A DNA stretch of 64,000 bases from NCBI RefSeq assembly GCF_001308265.1, contig NZ_CP012023.1, positions 1,812,932-1,876,931 on the forward strand. The letters are read 5' to 3'. Source of the stretch: Celeribacter marinus (lineage in GTDB: Bacteria > Pseudomonadota > Alphaproteobacteria > Rhodobacterales > Rhodobacteraceae). The notes beneath the pieces were generated by a model. That model saw only the letters and a program-made list of their open reading frames with translations, made no database searches and was not told the origin of the DNA. The number at the start of each line of letters is the position of its first letter. Position 1 is the first letter of the stretch. Of the stretch, positions 19,642 through 29,739 are shown piece after piece. Made by a program: the position numbers and the translations under genes.

Positions 19642-20323
19642 CGACTTATTGATTATCCAAGGCGATTTTCGCCTGAGCGCGGAGTTCAGCCTTCCCACAG
19701 GATCGGCGGTTGCCGTGCTTGGGCCATCGGGCGCAGGGAAATCTACTTTGCTGTCGGTTATTGGCGGGTTCTTTGCGCCGCGATCAGGGCGCGTTCTTTG
19801 GCAGGGCAACGATATCACTGATGTGGCGCCGGCGAAGCGTCCCGCCGCGCATCTGTTCCAAGACAACAACCTGTTCCCACATATGACTGCGGCGCAGAAT
19901 ATCGCCCTTGGGATCAAGCCGAATTTGCGCCTGTCCGTTGAGGACAAACGAGCGGTGCAAGACGCATTTGAGGCAACAGGGTTGAGTGGACTTGGCGATC
20001 GATCGCCATCCCAACTTTCGGGCGGTCAGCAGTCACGTGTGGCATTGGCGCGCGTCTTGGTTCAGCGGCATCCCCTTGTGTTGCTTGATGAGCCATTCTC
20101 GGCGCTTGGGCCCGCGATGCGCAAAGAGATGACCACCTTGGCGCGTGAGGTTGGTGCAAAAACCGGAGCAACGATGTTGATGGTCTCGCATGATCTGGCG
20201 GATGCCCAAGCGTTTGCAGATCATGTTGTTTGGGTCGCGGATGGTGTCGCTCATGCGCCGCGCACGTGGGCGCAGGTCGAGGCAGATCCACCCACGGGAT
20301 ACCGCGATTATGTTGGGCATTGA
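19628..20323 (+). CDS. thiQ: Thiamine ABC transporter, ATP-binding protein
   Basis: The 231-aa ATPase has Walker A GPSGAGKST, signature LSGGQQSRVALARVL, Walker B HPLVLLDEPFSALGP and the switch histidine in MLMVSHDLADA. It powers thiamine import through ThiP. The GTG at 19628 is chosen because ggaggg lies 7 bases upstream and the protein then begins with the usual LTLDDLLI strand; a longer reading from 19589 has no ribosome site. It is short, as ThiQ proteins are (~230 aa), and closes the thiBPQ operon before a strong terminator. Confidence 0.95.
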   Translation: MLTLDDLLIIQGDFRLSAEFSLPTGSAVAVLGPSGAGKSTLLSVIGGFFAPRSGRVLWQGNDITDVAPAKRPAAHLFQDNNLFPHMTAAQNIALGIKPNLRLSVEDKRAVQDAFEATGLSGLGDRSPSQLSGGQQSRVALARVLVQRHPLVLLDEPFSALGPAMRKEMTTLAREVGAKTGATMLMVSHDLADAQAFADHVVWVADGVAHAPRTWAQVEADPPTGYRDYVGH

Positions 20324-20350
20324 TTTGGCCGCCACCCTATAGCCCACAAA

Positions 20351-20380
20351 AAAAAGCGCCCCGAAATCGGAGCGCTTTTT
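20351..20380. terminator. Bidirectional terminator between thiQ and petC
   Basis: A 14-bp stem (20351-20364 with 20367-20380, one mismatch) has A runs on the left and T runs on the right. It therefore can end both the thiBPQ transcript and the convergent petABC transcript. Confidence 0.85.
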
Positions 20381-20400
20381 CAATTTTGATCAACCCGATA

Positions 20401-21219
20401 TTACAGGTTGAATTTTTTGCCTTTGTGCGGTGCCCAAAGTTTTTTGTTCGACAGGTACAAAAGCGATGTCAGTACGATCAGGAACACAACGGCGAGGAAG
20501 CCCGCGTGCTTGCGTGCTTCAAGCTTTGGTTCCGCTGCCCACATCAAGAACGCAGCAATGTCTTCTGCTTCGTGGTGCAACTCATTGGAGTGACCATCGG
20601 CAAACTCGACGTCTTCACCGTAGAGAGGAGGAGCCATTGCGATCCATCCACCTGGGAACGCGGTGTTCTCATAGTAGATTTTTCCAGCTTCTTCTTTTTC
20701 TTCGCCTGTGTAGCCGGTCAAAAGGCCGACGATATACTCAGGGCCACCAGTGCCTTTTAGGAACTGGTTGATACCTGTTCCGTATGGGCCGTGAAACGCA
20801 GCGCGTGCTTTCGCCATCATGGATAGGTCGGGCGCGTTTTGCGAGTGGTTCGCTGGGAAGTGGTCGTTAGACGTGAGCGTACGTGCGGCCCCCTCGTCAT
20901 AGTCGTAGAGGTGCATGTTTGCAGCTTCGTCGTTCACGGGGAATGCAGTTGCGTAAGCACGCACCTGATCCTCGGGAAGCATTGGGCCGCCTTTGTCCGC
21001 AAGGGTCCGGATCGACACATATTGTAGACCGTGACAGCCCGCGCAAACTTCGGTGTAAAGCTGAAGTCCGCGCTGAAGCTGCATTTGGTCATAAGTGCCA
21101 AACGGACCTTCAAAGGAGAAGTCCACGTCATGGATGTGTGCCGCATCGCCTGCTGCCATAGCCGCGCCAGCGGATAGGCCCAAGGCGGTGAGGGCGGAGA
21201 GGGTAAGTTTCTTCATCAT
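20401..21219 (-). CDS. petC: Cytochrome c1 of the bc1 complex
   Basis: Cytochrome c1 passes electrons from the Rieske centre to a periplasmic cytochrome c. The predicted 272-aa precursor has a signal peptide ([19 protein letters not shown]), the haem-c motif CAGCHG in [18 protein letters not shown], the distal methionine region [14 protein letters not shown], and a C-terminal membrane anchor ([20 protein letters not shown]) ending in basic residues. A reading from 21249 would overlap petB; the ATG at 21219 (or 21216) after aggaactaggga fits the signal peptide better. Last gene of petABC. Confidence 0.95.
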   Translation of the reverse strand: MMKKLTLSALTALGLSAGAAMAAGDAAHIHDVDFSFEGPFGTYDQMQLQRGLQLYTEVCAGCHGLQYVSIRTLADKGGPMLPEDQVRAYATAFPVNDEAANMHLYDYDEGAARTLTSNDHFPANHSQNAPDLSMMAKARAAFHGPYGTGINQFLKGTGGPEYIVGLLTGYTGEEKEEAGKIYYENTAFPGGWIAMAPPLYGEDVEFADGHSNELHHEAEDIAAFLMWAAEPKLEARKHAGFLAVVFLIVLTSLLYLSNKKLWAPHKGKKFNL

Positions 21220-21235
21220 TTCCCTAGTTCCTTTC

Positions 21236-22558
21236 TCACTCGGATGCATTTTTAGCGGCAGGGTAGTGCGCTAAAAAATCTTCTTCGATCGTTTCCGGAA
21301 TCGGAAGCGGCTTTTCGATAACACCCAAGAGCGGCATCAAAACGAGGAAGTATCCAAACCAATAGGTTGCACCAATCAGCGAGATATACGGATAGATACC
21401 GTCGGTTGGCATTGCGCCCACCCACATCAGTACCACGAAGTCGATGGCCAACAGCCAGAACCACCATTTGAACATCGGGCGATATTTACCCGAACGAACT
21501 TTGGAGGTGTCGAGCCAAGGCACGAGAGCCATCACGATGATCGCGCCGAACATGGCGAGTACGCCAAAGAACTTTGCGTCCACGATACCGCCTGTGACAA
21601 ACGACACAGCCTGAACCAACCACACATCGGCGGTGAACGCGCGCAAAATGGCGTAGAAGGGCAAGAAATACCATTCAGGCACAATGTGCGCGGGTGTCGA
21701 TAGCGGGTTTGCTTCGAGGTAGTTATCGGGGTGGCCGAGGTAGTTTGGCATAAAACCGACAATGGCAAAGAACACGACCAAGACAACGCCAAGGGCGAAT
21801 AGGTCTTTCATCACGAAATATGGCCAGAACGGCAATGTGTCTTTCTCAGCTTCGGCTTTGGACGTTTTGCGTACATCAACACCCGTTGGGTTGTTGTTGC
21901 CTGTCGTGTGGAACGCCCAGATGTGAACAATCACAAGGCCGGCAATCACGAAGGGGAGCAAGTAGTGCAACGAGAAGAAGCGGTTGAGCGTGGCGTTGTC
22001 CACCGCAGGCCCGCCGAGCAACCATGCCTGAATTGGCTCGCCCACGAGTGGGATCGCACCAAATAGGCCGGTGATCACGGTTGCGCCCCAAAAGGACATC
22101 TGACCCCAAGGCAACACATACCCCATGAAGCCGGTTGCCATCATCATCAGGTAGATGATCATGCCGACGATCCATGTGATTTCACGTGGTGCTTTGTACG
22201 AGCCGTAGTACAGGCCGCGGAAGATGTGCATGTAGACCGCAAAGAAGAACAGCGATGCGCCGTTTGCATGCAAGTAGCGCAGCATATGACCGCCGTTCAC
22301 ATCGCGCATGATGTGCTCAACCGAGGCAAATGCCATGTCGACGTGCGGAGTATAGTGCATCACCAGAACGATACCGGTGACAATCTGGAGGCCGAGACAG
22401 AAGGCAAGAACAATGCCCCAGATCCACATCCAGTTGAGGTTTTTCGGCGTCGGGATCATCAGCGTGTCATAGACAAGGCCAACAATCGGGAGACGTGTGT
22501 GAGCCCATTTTGCGATATCGGACTTTGGTTCGTAGTGGTCGTGTGGAATACCAGACAT
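21236..22558 (-). CDS. petB: Cytochrome b of the bc1 complex
   Basis: The 440-aa integral membrane subunit holds haems bL and bH and the Qo and Qi quinone sites. Haem-ligand regions are visible in [18 protein letters not shown] and [19 protein letters not shown]. The Qo-site PEWY motif is in [19 protein letters not shown]. The length and the PEWY sequence are typical of the alphaproteobacterial bc1 enzyme, as opposed to the split b6/subunit IV type. It lies 11 bases after petA and 16 bases before the chosen petC start, so the three genes form one operon. Confidence 0.97.
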   Translation of the reverse strand: MSGIPHDHYEPKSDIAKWAHTRLPIVGLVYDTLMIPTPKNLNWMWIWGIVLAFCLGLQIVTGIVLVMHYTPHVDMAFASVEHIMRDVNGGHMLRYLHANGASLFFFAVYMHIFRGLYYGSYKAPREITWIVGMIIYLMMMATGFMGYVLPWGQMSFWGATVITGLFGAIPLVGEPIQAWLLGGPAVDNATLNRFFSLHYLLPFVIAGLVIVHIWAFHTTGNNNPTGVDVRKTSKAEAEKDTLPFWPYFVMKDLFALGVVLVVFFAIVGFMPNYLGHPDNYLEANPLSTPAHIVPEWYFLPFYAILRAFTADVWLVQAVSFVTGGIVDAKFFGVLAMFGAIIVMALVPWLDTSKVRSGKYRPMFKWWFWLLAIDFVVLMWVGAMPTDGIYPYISLIGATYWFGYFLVLMPLLGVIEKPLPIPETIEEDFLAHYPAAKNASE

Positions 22559-22569
22559 CAGTTTCTCCC

Positions 22570-23133
22570 TCAGCCCAGAATGATTTCAGCGTCGCCTTCA
22601 AAGGCAGCGGTCGGAACCGGAAGGTTCTCTGGAGCTGGACCTTTGCGGATGCGACCGGATGTATCGTAGTGCGACCCGTGACAGGGGCAGAACCATCCGC
22701 CAAAGTCACCCGCACCATCGCCGAGTGGCACACAGCCGAGGTGGGTACATACGCCCATCATCACCAACCATTCGCCGTTTTCGTCCATCGCGCGGTTTTC
22801 GTCGGATGCATCAAGTGTAGCATCGCGGTTGTCGTTGCGCGCAATTTGGTCTGGCAAGTCGGCCATTGGCACAGCGCGGGCTGCATCAATCTCGTCTTGC
22901 GTGCGGCGGCGAATAAACACGGGCTTACCGCGCCATTTAACCGTCAACTGCGTGCCGGCTTGCACGTCAGCAATGTTTACGCGGATGGAGGCAAGCGCCT
23001 TAACATCTGCGGAAGCGTTCATTTGATTGACCAGGGGCCAGACCACGGCGCCTGCTGCAACTGCACCTGCGCCACCGGTGGCGTAGTACAGGAAATCGCG
23101 GCGGGTGCCTTCGTGTTCGTCTACATGGGACAC
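22570..23133 (-). CDS. petA: Rieske iron-sulfur protein of the bc1 complex
   Basis: The 187-aa protein has a twin-arginine-type N-terminus ([11 protein letters not shown]), a membrane anchor helix ([20 protein letters not shown]) and the Rieske 2Fe-2S ligands in CTHLGCVP and CPCHGSHYD. It oxidises ubiquinol at the Qo site. The start is taken as GTG at 23133 because ggag lies 8 bases upstream; the in-frame TTG at 23139 is too close to that site. It opens the petABC operon, whose likely regulators PetP and PetR are encoded at 7.6-8.8 kb. Confidence 0.95.
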   Translation of the reverse strand: MSHVDEHEGTRRDFLYYATGGAGAVAAGAVVWPLVNQMNASADVKALASIRVNIADVQAGTQLTVKWRGKPVFIRRRTQDEIDAARAVPMADLPDQIARNDNRDATLDASDENRAMDENGEWLVMMGVCTHLGCVPLGDGAGDFGGWFCPCHGSHYDTSGRIRKGPAPENLPVPTAAFEGDAEIILG

Positions 23134-23364
23134 GAGCAAATCTCCATTGTCTTAAGCCGGACCTAACCAGCCAATGCATTCAAGGCCACGGATTTCCCGT
23201 AGCCCTTCGGAGGCGCTTTTAGCGAGGCAATGCGTCCACGTCTAGCATACAATAGGACGCAGGGGCCTTTGATTGGCGCCTTAGTGATATTCCCGTCGCC
23301 ATATACGGTGTTTCTTGCACATATGTGAGCGCAAACATCGCCTTGACCACTTCGCAGAGCGATA
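23134..23364 (-). promoter_or_regulatory. Promoter region of petABC
   Basis: This 231-base gap in front of petA has only short open frames without ribosome sites. It should hold the petABC promoter and any PetR-binding site. I could not single out a convincing direct-repeat operator by eye. Confidence 0.4.
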
Positions 23365-23994
23365 TCACGCAAAGATTACGATATCCGACTCGGGGCGCCA
23401 CTTTTTATATTTCGCCATGATTGTGTTGAACTGATCCGAATTAATAAACCGTGTAAGCCAGTTTTTGACGCCGTCCCACTCTTGGGCATCGAACCATGCA
23501 CGATCCGTATTTGCAAATTGACGCACAAAGGTAATCGTCGCCATGTCCGCAAGGGTAGGCGATGATCCAAATATCCATGGTGTTTCGGTCAGGTGCTGAT
23601 TGATGCTCCAAAGAATTTGTGCCGCTTTGGCGCGCTCAACATTTACATCGACGTTCTCATACCGCGTTGCGTATTTGTAGCGATCAAGCGCGGTTTTGAA
23701 TGGTCCCTCGATTTGAGAAATCCATGCCTCTCCCGCGGGCGGCATGTCGCGCCACCCGTCAGGGTCATTGTGGGCAAGCGCCCAATCCATAATGTCGCGG
23801 CTCTCGTCGATTACGGTCTCACCCACGATCAAAACGGGCACGGTGGCCTTGGGCGAGGCTGCGATCAACTGCGCGGGTTTGTCGCGCAGCACGACTTCGC
23901 GCAGTTCGACCTCTAGTCCCGCCGATGCGATCGCTAGGCGCGCACGCATGGCATAGGGGCATCGTCGAAAGGAATAAAGAATCGGACGAGTCAT
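23365..23994 (-). CDS. Glutathione S-transferase-like protein with CPYA motif
   Basis: The 209-aa protein has a thioredoxin-fold N-terminal domain with FRRCPYAMRARLAIASAG. A cysteine at this position suggests an omega- or glutaredoxin-2-like thiol transferase rather than a Tyr/Ser GST. The cis-proline segment is SPKATVPVLIV, followed by IDESRDIMDWALA. The C-terminal helical domain has SSPTLADMATITFVRQFA. It lies 4 bases downstream of mtaB, so it is probably the last gene of a dapF-mtaB-GST transcript. Substrate unknown. Confidence 0.86.
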   Translation of the reverse strand: MTRPILYSFRRCPYAMRARLAIASAGLEVELREVVLRDKPAQLIAASPKATVPVLIVGETVIDESRDIMDWALAHNDPDGWRDMPPAGEAWISQIEGPFKTALDRYKYATRYENVDVNVERAKAAQILWSINQHLTETPWIFGSSPTLADMATITFVRQFANTDRAWFDAQEWDGVKNWLTRFINSDQFNTIMAKYKKWRPESDIVIFA

Positions 23995-23998
23995 GGCG

Positions 23999-25261
23999 CT
24001 ACGCTGTCAACTGTGTGCCGCTGACGCCAAGAATTGTGGCAGTAACAATCTGGCCTTCAACTTGCTGGGCGGAAAAACTGACCTCGGTGAATTGTTCGGT
24101 GCGGCCCATCAGGGGATTCTCCATCAAGATACGATGAGTCCGCCCGATTTGTGCGGTCAGGTGACGGGCGACCTGTGCATCGCCCGCAGAGCGAAGACGC
24201 GCCGCGCGCTCTTTAATGGTTTTGCCATTCACTTGGCTTGGGATTTTCGCCGCTGGCGTGCCCTCGCGCTTTGAATAGGGAAAGACGTGCAGCCACGTTA
24301 GATCGCAATCCGAAACCAACTTAAGCGAGTTTTCAAAGTGCGCGTCAGTTTCGGTCGGGAACCCGGCGATGATATCCGCGCCGAATGTCATGTCCGGCCG
24401 TAGGCGCTTGGCCTCCGCGCAAAACGCAATTGCATCGTCGCGCAAATGGCGGCGGGCCATGCGTTTGAGAATCATGTCATCCCCGTGTTGAAGCGAGAGA
24501 TGGAGGTGAGGCATCAGACGCGGCTCAGTGGCAATGGCCTGCATCAGCGCGTCATCTGCCTCAATCGAATCAATCGATGAAATCCGAAGGCGGGCCAGAT
24601 CGGGCACGAGTTTAAGAATGCGCATGACCAAATCGCCCAAACGTGGCGCGGCGGGCAGGTCCGCCCCCCATGAGGTCAGATCAACACCCGTAAGAACAAC
24701 TTCGTTAAATCCCTTGTCTACGAGGCGTTTGATCTGATCGACCACCACGCCCGCAGGCACCGAGCGCGAATTGCCGCGCCCGTATGGGATAATGCAAAAG
24801 GTGCAGCGGTGATCACAGCCGTTTTGCACTTGAACATAGGCGCGGCTGCGCGTGCCGAACCCGTCGATCAGGTGGCCCGCTGTCTCGGTGACGCTCATAA
24901 TATCGTCGACCTGAACGCGCTCGGTTTGGCCGATGAAATCCGGCCCCATCGCGGACCACGTTTCCGGCTGCATCTTTTCGGTGTTGCCGATGACGATATC
25001 AACCTCACTCATCGACGTGAATGTCTCTGGCTCGGTCTGTGCGGCGCATCCCGTCACGATGATTTTGGCATCAGGATTGTCGCGGCGCAGTTTGCGAATC
25101 TCTTGGCGGGCTTTGCGTACCGCTTCGGCGGTCACAGCACAGGTGTTGACCACGACAGCGTTCTCGACCCCCGCTTTCGCCGCGAGGTCTTTCATGGCTT
25201 CGGTTTCATAGGCGTTGAGACGACAGCCGAGTGTCGCAAAGACGGGCGGTTTGGCTGACAT
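23999..25261 (-). CDS. mtaB: tRNA t6A37 methylthiotransferase
   Basis: MtaB is a radical-SAM enzyme that adds a methylthio group to t6A at position 37 of tRNAs reading ANN codons. The 420-aa protein has the N-terminal cluster cysteines in ATLGCRLN, VVNTCAVT and VTGCAAQ, then the radical-SAM motif in CDHRCTFCIIPYGRG, and a TRAM-like end (MGRTEQFTEVSF). The start with LGCRLNAYE separates it from MiaB and RimO. Its start overlaps the dapF stop (TAATG), so the pair is coupled. Confidence 0.94.
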   Translation of the reverse strand: MSAKPPVFATLGCRLNAYETEAMKDLAAKAGVENAVVVNTCAVTAEAVRKARQEIRKLRRDNPDAKIIVTGCAAQTEPETFTSMSEVDIVIGNTEKMQPETWSAMGPDFIGQTERVQVDDIMSVTETAGHLIDGFGTRSRAYVQVQNGCDHRCTFCIIPYGRGNSRSVPAGVVVDQIKRLVDKGFNEVVLTGVDLTSWGADLPAAPRLGDLVMRILKLVPDLARLRISSIDSIEADDALMQAIATEPRLMPHLHLSLQHGDDMILKRMARRHLRDDAIAFCAEAKRLRPDMTFGADIIAGFPTETDAHFENSLKLVSDCDLTWLHVFPYSKREGTPAAKIPSQVNGKTIKERAARLRSAGDAQVARHLTAQIGRTHRILMENPLMGRTEQFTEVSFSAQQVEGQIVTATILGVSGTQLTA

Positions 25262-26094
25262 TAGATCTGCTCCAGAAATGACGCGTCAAATTCGCCCCTA
25301 AATACAAATTGCACTGGTCCCGTCATCCACACACCATCGTCACGCCAGTCGAGGGTCATCCAGCCGCCGTCGACCTCCATGCGCACTGTCCTGCCCGTCA
25401 GGCCACGCTCAGCTGCCGCTACGGCCGTGGCGCAGGCTCCTGAGCCACAAGCAAGCGTAATGCCCGCTCCACGTTCCCAGACGCGCATTCTGATCTCGTC
25501 GTGGCCGCGCACTTGGGCGAATTCAACATTGGTGCGCTGGGGGAACAGCGGATCATGTTCGACAGCGACACCTTGGGCGGCGACATCAACGCCTACAATA
25601 TCATCCACAAAGAACACCACATGCGGATTGCCCATGCCGACCGCTACAGGATCGCCCGCGAGCGGCAGGTGGTTGGTATTCACGGCGTGGCTGAGCGGCA
25701 CCTCGTGCCAGTCGCGTTGTGGGTGACCCATGTTCACCGATACCTCGTCGCCCGCGCGCACGGCGTGTAGAACGCCGCGCTCGGTGCGAATGGTCACGCT
25801 GTTGTTGCCGCTCTCTTGCATCATCAGCCACGCGACACAGCGGGTTGCATTGCCGCAGGCGCCGGCGCGACTGCCGTCACTGTTCCAAAAGTCGAGCGAG
25901 ATATCTGTCCCCTCGCCATCTTTGATCTCCGCGAGTTGGTCAAAGCCAACGCCACGGTTGCGATCACCGATGGCCTTTGCCAGTTTTGGGGTGACGCGCG
26001 CGTCTATCCCCCGAGAATCAAAGATCACGAAGTCATTGCCTAGCCCGTGCATCTTTACGAAGGGCAGGTTCGAGGGGGAGAATACCTGTTGCAT
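25261..26094 (-). CDS. dapF: Diaminopimelate epimerase
   Basis: DapF converts LL- to meso-diaminopimelate for peptidoglycan and lysine. The two catalytic cysteines are in [12 protein letters not shown] and [13 protein letters not shown], and the N-terminal signature [15 protein letters not shown] is intact. The predicted length is 277 aa. The frame is open to a TTG at 26130, but the ATG at 26094 gives the normal family N-terminus. The next gene, mtaB, overlaps its stop. The pairing dapF-mtaB is common in alphaproteobacteria. Confidence 0.95.
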   Translation of the reverse strand: MQQVFSPSNLPFVKMHGLGNDFVIFDSRGIDARVTPKLAKAIGDRNRGVGFDQLAEIKDGEGTDISLDFWNSDGSRAGACGNATRCVAWLMMQESGNNSVTIRTERGVLHAVRAGDEVSVNMGHPQRDWHEVPLSHAVNTNHLPLAGDPVAVGMGNPHVVFFVDDIVGVDVAAQGVAVEHDPLFPQRTNVEFAQVRGHDEIRMRVWERGAGITLACGSGACATAVAAAERGLTGRTVRMEVDGGWMTLDWRDDGVWMTGPVQFVFRGEFDASFLEQI

Positions 26095-26196
26095 AGGGCG
26101 GCATATAAACCGTGATGGAACCTTTTCCAAGAAAATCTCTGTTTAGTCCTTGACGCTCACGCCCTGCACTCGTAATACCCGCCTCACGATGAAAGT

Positions 26197-26272
26197 GGGC
26201 CGTTAGCTCAGCTGGTAGAGCAACTGACTTTTAATCAGTAGGTCGATGGTTCGAACCCATCACGGCTCACCA
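26197..26272 (+). tRNA. tRNA-Lys (anticodon TTT)
   Basis: A complete 76-base cloverleaf with encoded CCA is present. The acceptor stem gggccgt/acggctc has one wobble, the D arm is gctcagctggtagagc, the anticodon loop ctTTTaa sits on a 5-bp stem, and the T loop is ttcgaac. A strong terminator follows 13 bases later. Confidence 0.97.
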
Positions 26273-26285
26273 CTTCGTCTAAAAT

Positions 26286-26312
26286 AACCCGCGCTTCGGC
26301 GCGGGTTTTTTG
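26286..26312 (+). terminator. Rho-independent terminator after tRNA-Lys
   Basis: A perfect 9-bp stem (aacccgcgc with gcgcgggtt) closed by a ttcg tetraloop is followed by a T run. Confidence 0.9.
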
Positions 26313-26357
26313 TTGCCGTGTTATCACGAAGATCACGTGCCGCATTCTCCACATACG

Positions 26358-26382
26358 CAAAACGCCGCCCCGAAGGGCGGCG
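26358..26382 (-). terminator. Probable terminator of ilvD
   Basis: A perfect 8-bp GC stem (26363-26370 with 26375-26382) with a 4-base loop is followed, in the minus direction, by TTTT. It lies 26 bases after the ilvD stop. Confidence 0.7.
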
Positions 26383-26407
26383 AATCATAGTCGTAAATTT
26401 GCGTGTT

Positions 26408-28249
26408 TTATTGGTCGTCAGGCAGGATACGAACCGCACCCTTATCTGCCGCAGAAGCCAACAGGGCATAGGCTTTGAGCGCTGTTGTGACGTGACGTGG
26501 GCGCGGCTCTTTGGGCTTCCACGGGAGTGGTCCCATTGCAGTGCGACGACGATCTAGCTCACTTGCCTCAACCTTGAGCTCGATTGAGCGGTTGGGGATG
26601 TCGATCTCTATAATGTCGCCCGTTTCCACCAATCCGATCATACCGCCCTCTGCGGCCTCTGGTGACACGTGGCCGATCGACAATCCCGAGGTGCCACCGG
26701 AAAAGCGCCCATCGGTCAACAAGGCACATTTTTTGCCCAAGCCTTTGGATTTTAGATATGACGTGGGGTAAAGCATTTCCTGCATGCCCGGTCCACCCTG
26801 TGGCCCCTCATATCGAATGACCACAATATCTCCGGCCTCGACCTTGCGGCTGAGAATCGCGCTGACAGAATCATCTTGGCTTTCAAACACACGCGCCTTG
26901 CCCGTGAATTTGAGAATGCTTTCATCGACGCCTGCCGTTTTCACGATACAGCCGCGCTCCGCGACATTGCCGAACAAAACAGCCAAGCCGCCGTCCTTGG
27001 AAAACGCGTGTTCAACCGAACGGATCACGCCGTTCTCACGGTCTGTGTCGAGTTCTTTGTAGCGGTTTTCGGTCGAGAACGCCTGTGTTGTACGCACGCC
27101 GCCGGGGGCCGCTTTGAACAATTGTTCGGCCTCGGGGTTGTTCGCAACCGTGATGTCCCATTTGGCAATCGCGGCGGCCATTGTTTCGGAGTGAACGGTG
27201 CGCGCATCGCCGTGGATTAGCCCGCCGCGATACATCGACCCGAGGATGGCAAAAATGCCGCCCGCGCGGTGGATATCTTCCATGTGAACGTTCGCAACCG
27301 AGGGCGCGACTTTGCACAGTACAGGAACCTTGCGGCTCAAGCGATCGATGTCGTCCATGGTAAAGTTGACCTTGCCCTCATAGGCAATCGCCAGAAGGTG
27401 AAGCACGGTGTTGGTAGAGCCACCCATCGCAATGTCGAGCGACATGGCGTTTTCAAAAGCCTCGAACGTGGCGATCTCGCGTGGCAAGTAGCCCGGCAAT
27501 TCTTCTTCGTAGTGCTTTTTGGTGATCTCGACGATCCTACGTCCTGCCTCCAAAAAGAGGTGACGACGATCCGCGTGAGTGGCAAGCGTTGACCCGTTAC
27601 CCGGAAGTGCCAGACCCAAGGCCTCAGCAAGACAGTTCATTGAGTTGGCGGTGAACATGCCAGAGCATGATCCACAAGTTGGACACGCGGCTTTCTCGAT
27701 CTCTTCCACCTGCGCATCGGTGTAGCTTTCATCGGCGGCGGACACCATCGCGTCCACAAGATCGAGCTTTTGCACGATATCGCCATCTTGCACCTTGCCC
27801 GCTTCCATCGGACCACCCGAGACGAAAATCACGGGAATGTTGAGGCGCATCGCGGCCATCATCATACCGGGGGTGATTTTATCGCAGTTGGAAATACACA
27901 CCATAGCGTCCGCACAATGCGCGTTGACCATGTATTCGACACTGTCCGCAATAATCTCACGCGAGGGTAGGGAATAGAGCATCCCATCGTGGCCCATCGC
28001 AATGCCGTCATCCACCGCAATGGTGTTGAACTCTTTGGCCACGCCGCCCGCGCCCTCAATCTCGCGTGCCACCATTTGACCGAGGTCTTTGAGGTGAACG
28101 TGACCGGGAACGAACTGTGTAAACGAGTTGACGACTGCGATGATCGGCTTGCCGAAATCGTCGTCTGTCATGCCTGTGGCGCGCCAAAGGCCACGTGCAC
28201 CGGCCATGTTGCGTCCGTGCGTTGAGCGGCGGGATTTGTAATGGGGCAT
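26408..28249 (-). CDS. ilvD: Dihydroxy-acid dehydratase
   Basis: IlvD dehydrates 2,3-dihydroxy acids to 2-oxo acids in valine and isoleucine synthesis, one step before IlvE (encoded at 6.5 kb). The 613-aa protein carries the Fe-S cysteines in [11 protein letters not shown] and [17 protein letters not shown], the central [12 protein letters not shown], and the C-terminal [20 protein letters not shown]. The related 6-phosphogluconate dehydratase Edd was considered because a GntR-like regulator lies upstream, but length and motifs are those of IlvD. It appears to be a single-gene transcript. Confidence 0.95.
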   Translation of the reverse strand: MPHYKSRRSTHGRNMAGARGLWRATGMTDDDFGKPIIAVVNSFTQFVPGHVHLKDLGQMVAREIEGAGGVAKEFNTIAVDDGIAMGHDGMLYSLPSREIIADSVEYMVNAHCADAMVCISNCDKITPGMMMAAMRLNIPVIFVSGGPMEAGKVQDGDIVQKLDLVDAMVSAADESYTDAQVEEIEKAACPTCGSCSGMFTANSMNCLAEALGLALPGNGSTLATHADRRHLFLEAGRRIVEITKKHYEEELPGYLPREIATFEAFENAMSLDIAMGGSTNTVLHLLAIAYEGKVNFTMDDIDRLSRKVPVLCKVAPSVANVHMEDIHRAGGIFAILGSMYRGGLIHGDARTVHSETMAAAIAKWDITVANNPEAEQLFKAAPGGVRTTQAFSTENRYKELDTDRENGVIRSVEHAFSKDGGLAVLFGNVAERGCIVKTAGVDESILKFTGKARVFESQDDSVSAILSRKVEAGDIVVIRYEGPQGGPGMQEMLYPTSYLKSKGLGKKCALLTDGRFSGGTSGLSIGHVSPEAAEGGMIGLVETGDIIEIDIPNRSIELKVEASELDRRRTAMGPLPWKPKEPRPRHVTTALKAYALLASAADKGAVRILPDDQ

Positions 28250-28371
28250 TGTAGGGTTCCGTTATCTAAGTGTGGTGCGGGCACGCAGATCTGCGCAGTC
28301 TCACATGTCATCTATGCCGTTTTGTGCAAATTTCTAGTCGATGATACGCATTATTGTTGCTGCATTTCGCT

Positions 28372-29430
28372 CTAGAACGGCTTTTTCTTGCGGCGCAGGG
28401 TTTCGCCGAATTTCAGCTCTGGCTCCAACACGATCTCTTCACCACGCGGGGCACTGCTATCGGCCACGCGTTTTGCAATGATCTGTGCCGCGGCGCGACC
28501 GATCTCCGAGCGCATGGCTTTCATTGTCGCGAGCTTCTTGGGTAGCCCGTCGATGAACTCAATGCCGTTAAATCCGGCCAAGCCAATGTCCCCCGGCACG
28601 TCAATCCCGTTGTCGAGACAGTATAGTAGCCCGCCAGAGGCAATCATGTCGTTGGAGTAATACAGGAAATCAAGCGGCTCGTCGGCGTTGCGTTCCAAAA
28701 TGGTCTGGGTCATCTCGCGCCCTTTGACCAAGGCGGATCCGCCCGAATAGAACTCCTGATCTGCGATCTCTAGACCAGCTTTCGCCAATGTCTCCGTAAA
28801 TCCCTCAAAGCGTTTGCGGGCACGGTGATCGAGGGGCATTTTTGTACCGAGAAAGCCGATGCGTTTGTACCCTGCCTCGATAATAGCCTGCGCCATTTGG
28901 CGGCCTGCACGGCGATGGGAAATGCCAACTTTGGCATCAATCGCATCGCCATCGGTGTCCATAATCTCGACCACGGGAATGCCCGCTGCTGCCAACATCG
29001 CTTTGGAGGCTTCGGTATGCTCCAGCCCCGCAATAATGACTCCCGAGGGACGCCATGACAGCATCTGGTACAACACCTTTTCTTCGCGTTCGGGTTTATA
29101 ATGGGTGACGCCCACGACAGCCTGTAATTCGGTCTCGTCGAGAATGTCGGAAATCCCTGTCATCACTTCGGGAAATACCATGTTGGACAAAGACGGAATG
29201 ATCACAGCAACGAGGTTCACGCGGCTCGATGCCAAAGCGCCTGCAATTTTGTTGGGGACATACCCAAGCTCGCGCGCGGCCTCTAACACTTTGTTACGTG
29301 TCGTCTCCGACACATCGCCACGATTTCGCAGCACGCGGCTCACGGTCATCTCGGACACACCCGAGGCCTCTGACACATCGCGAAGTGTAAGCGGACGTTT
29401 AGGTGGGGTGAAATCCTGATCCTGCGACAT
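28372..29430 (-). CDS. LacI-family transcriptional regulator, gluconate-repressor (GntR) like
   Basis: The predicted 352-aa protein has an N-terminal LacI-type helix-turn-helix and hinge (TLRDVSEASGVSEMTVSRVL, GYVPNKIAGALASSR), then a periplasmic-binding-like effector domain. Segments such as IIPSLSNMVFPEVMTGISD, YKPEREEKVLYQMLSW and AGIPVVEIMDTDGD closely follow the pattern of E. coli GntR, the gluconate repressor. The ATG at 29430 has ggag 9 bases upstream; two ATGs just upstream are less well placed. The operator TGTTATCGCTAACA, 78 bases upstream, matches the GntR consensus form. Its regulated sugar-acid genes are not in this window. Confidence 0.87.
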   Translation of the reverse strand: MSQDQDFTPPKRPLTLRDVSEASGVSEMTVSRVLRNRGDVSETTRNKVLEAARELGYVPNKIAGALASSRVNLVAVIIPSLSNMVFPEVMTGISDILDETELQAVVGVTHYKPEREEKVLYQMLSWRPSGVIIAGLEHTEASKAMLAAAGIPVVEIMDTDGDAIDAKVGISHRRAGRQMAQAIIEAGYKRIGFLGTKMPLDHRARKRFEGFTETLAKAGLEIADQEFYSGGSALVKGREMTQTILERNADEPLDFLYYSNDMIASGGLLYCLDNGIDVPGDIGLAGFNGIEFIDGLPKKLATMKAMRSEIGRAAAQIIAKRVADSSAPRGEEIVLEPELKFGETLRRKKKPF

Positions 29431-29507
29431 GGCCATTGGCTCCATTTTATATATCCCTCGCAGAATACATTATAAAACATCCTTGTCCACGCCGCGCAAC
29501 CTGTGTA

Positions 29508-29521
29508 TGTTATCGCTAACA
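29508..29521. promoter_or_regulatory. GntR-type LacI-family operator
   Basis: TGTTATCGCTAACA is a near-perfect palindrome (12 of 14 positions symmetric) with the central CG typical of LacI-family sites. It has the TGTTA-N4-TAACA form of gluconate/idonate repressor operators. It lies upstream of the GntR-like gene, so autoregulation is likely. Confidence 0.65.
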
Positions 29522-29602
29522 ATGCGCATTAGGCATGCTCTGCGCACAGCATATCCGGTTCGCTCTGCAAGCTCTCTTACTCACAGTGCGGTATCGGATT
29601 TT

Positions 29603-29641
29603 AAAAGGGGGAGTGGTGGGCCAATTTCACTCCCCCTTTTT
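29603..29641 (+). terminator. Strong orphan terminator hairpin
   Basis: A perfect 13-bp stem (29603-29615 with 29628-29640) with a 12-base loop ends in ttttt on the plus strand. No plus-strand protein gene ends upstream: the nearest gene there is the divergent LacI-type regulator. It may end a small RNA transcribed from the 29.43-29.60 kb gap. Confidence 0.75.
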
Positions 29642-29739
29642 CCTCCACTCCATCGAGCCATAATTTAAGCGTCCTGCGCAGTACGACCGATGGCTTTCCC
29701 CTTGCCCCCAAACAACCTTCCCCTCTAAAAAGCGCCAGT

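Noticed and set aside
23163..23372. Minus-strand frame of 69 codons upstream of petA
   Set aside because: No ribosome site and no recognisable fold; the region is better explained as the petABC promoter.
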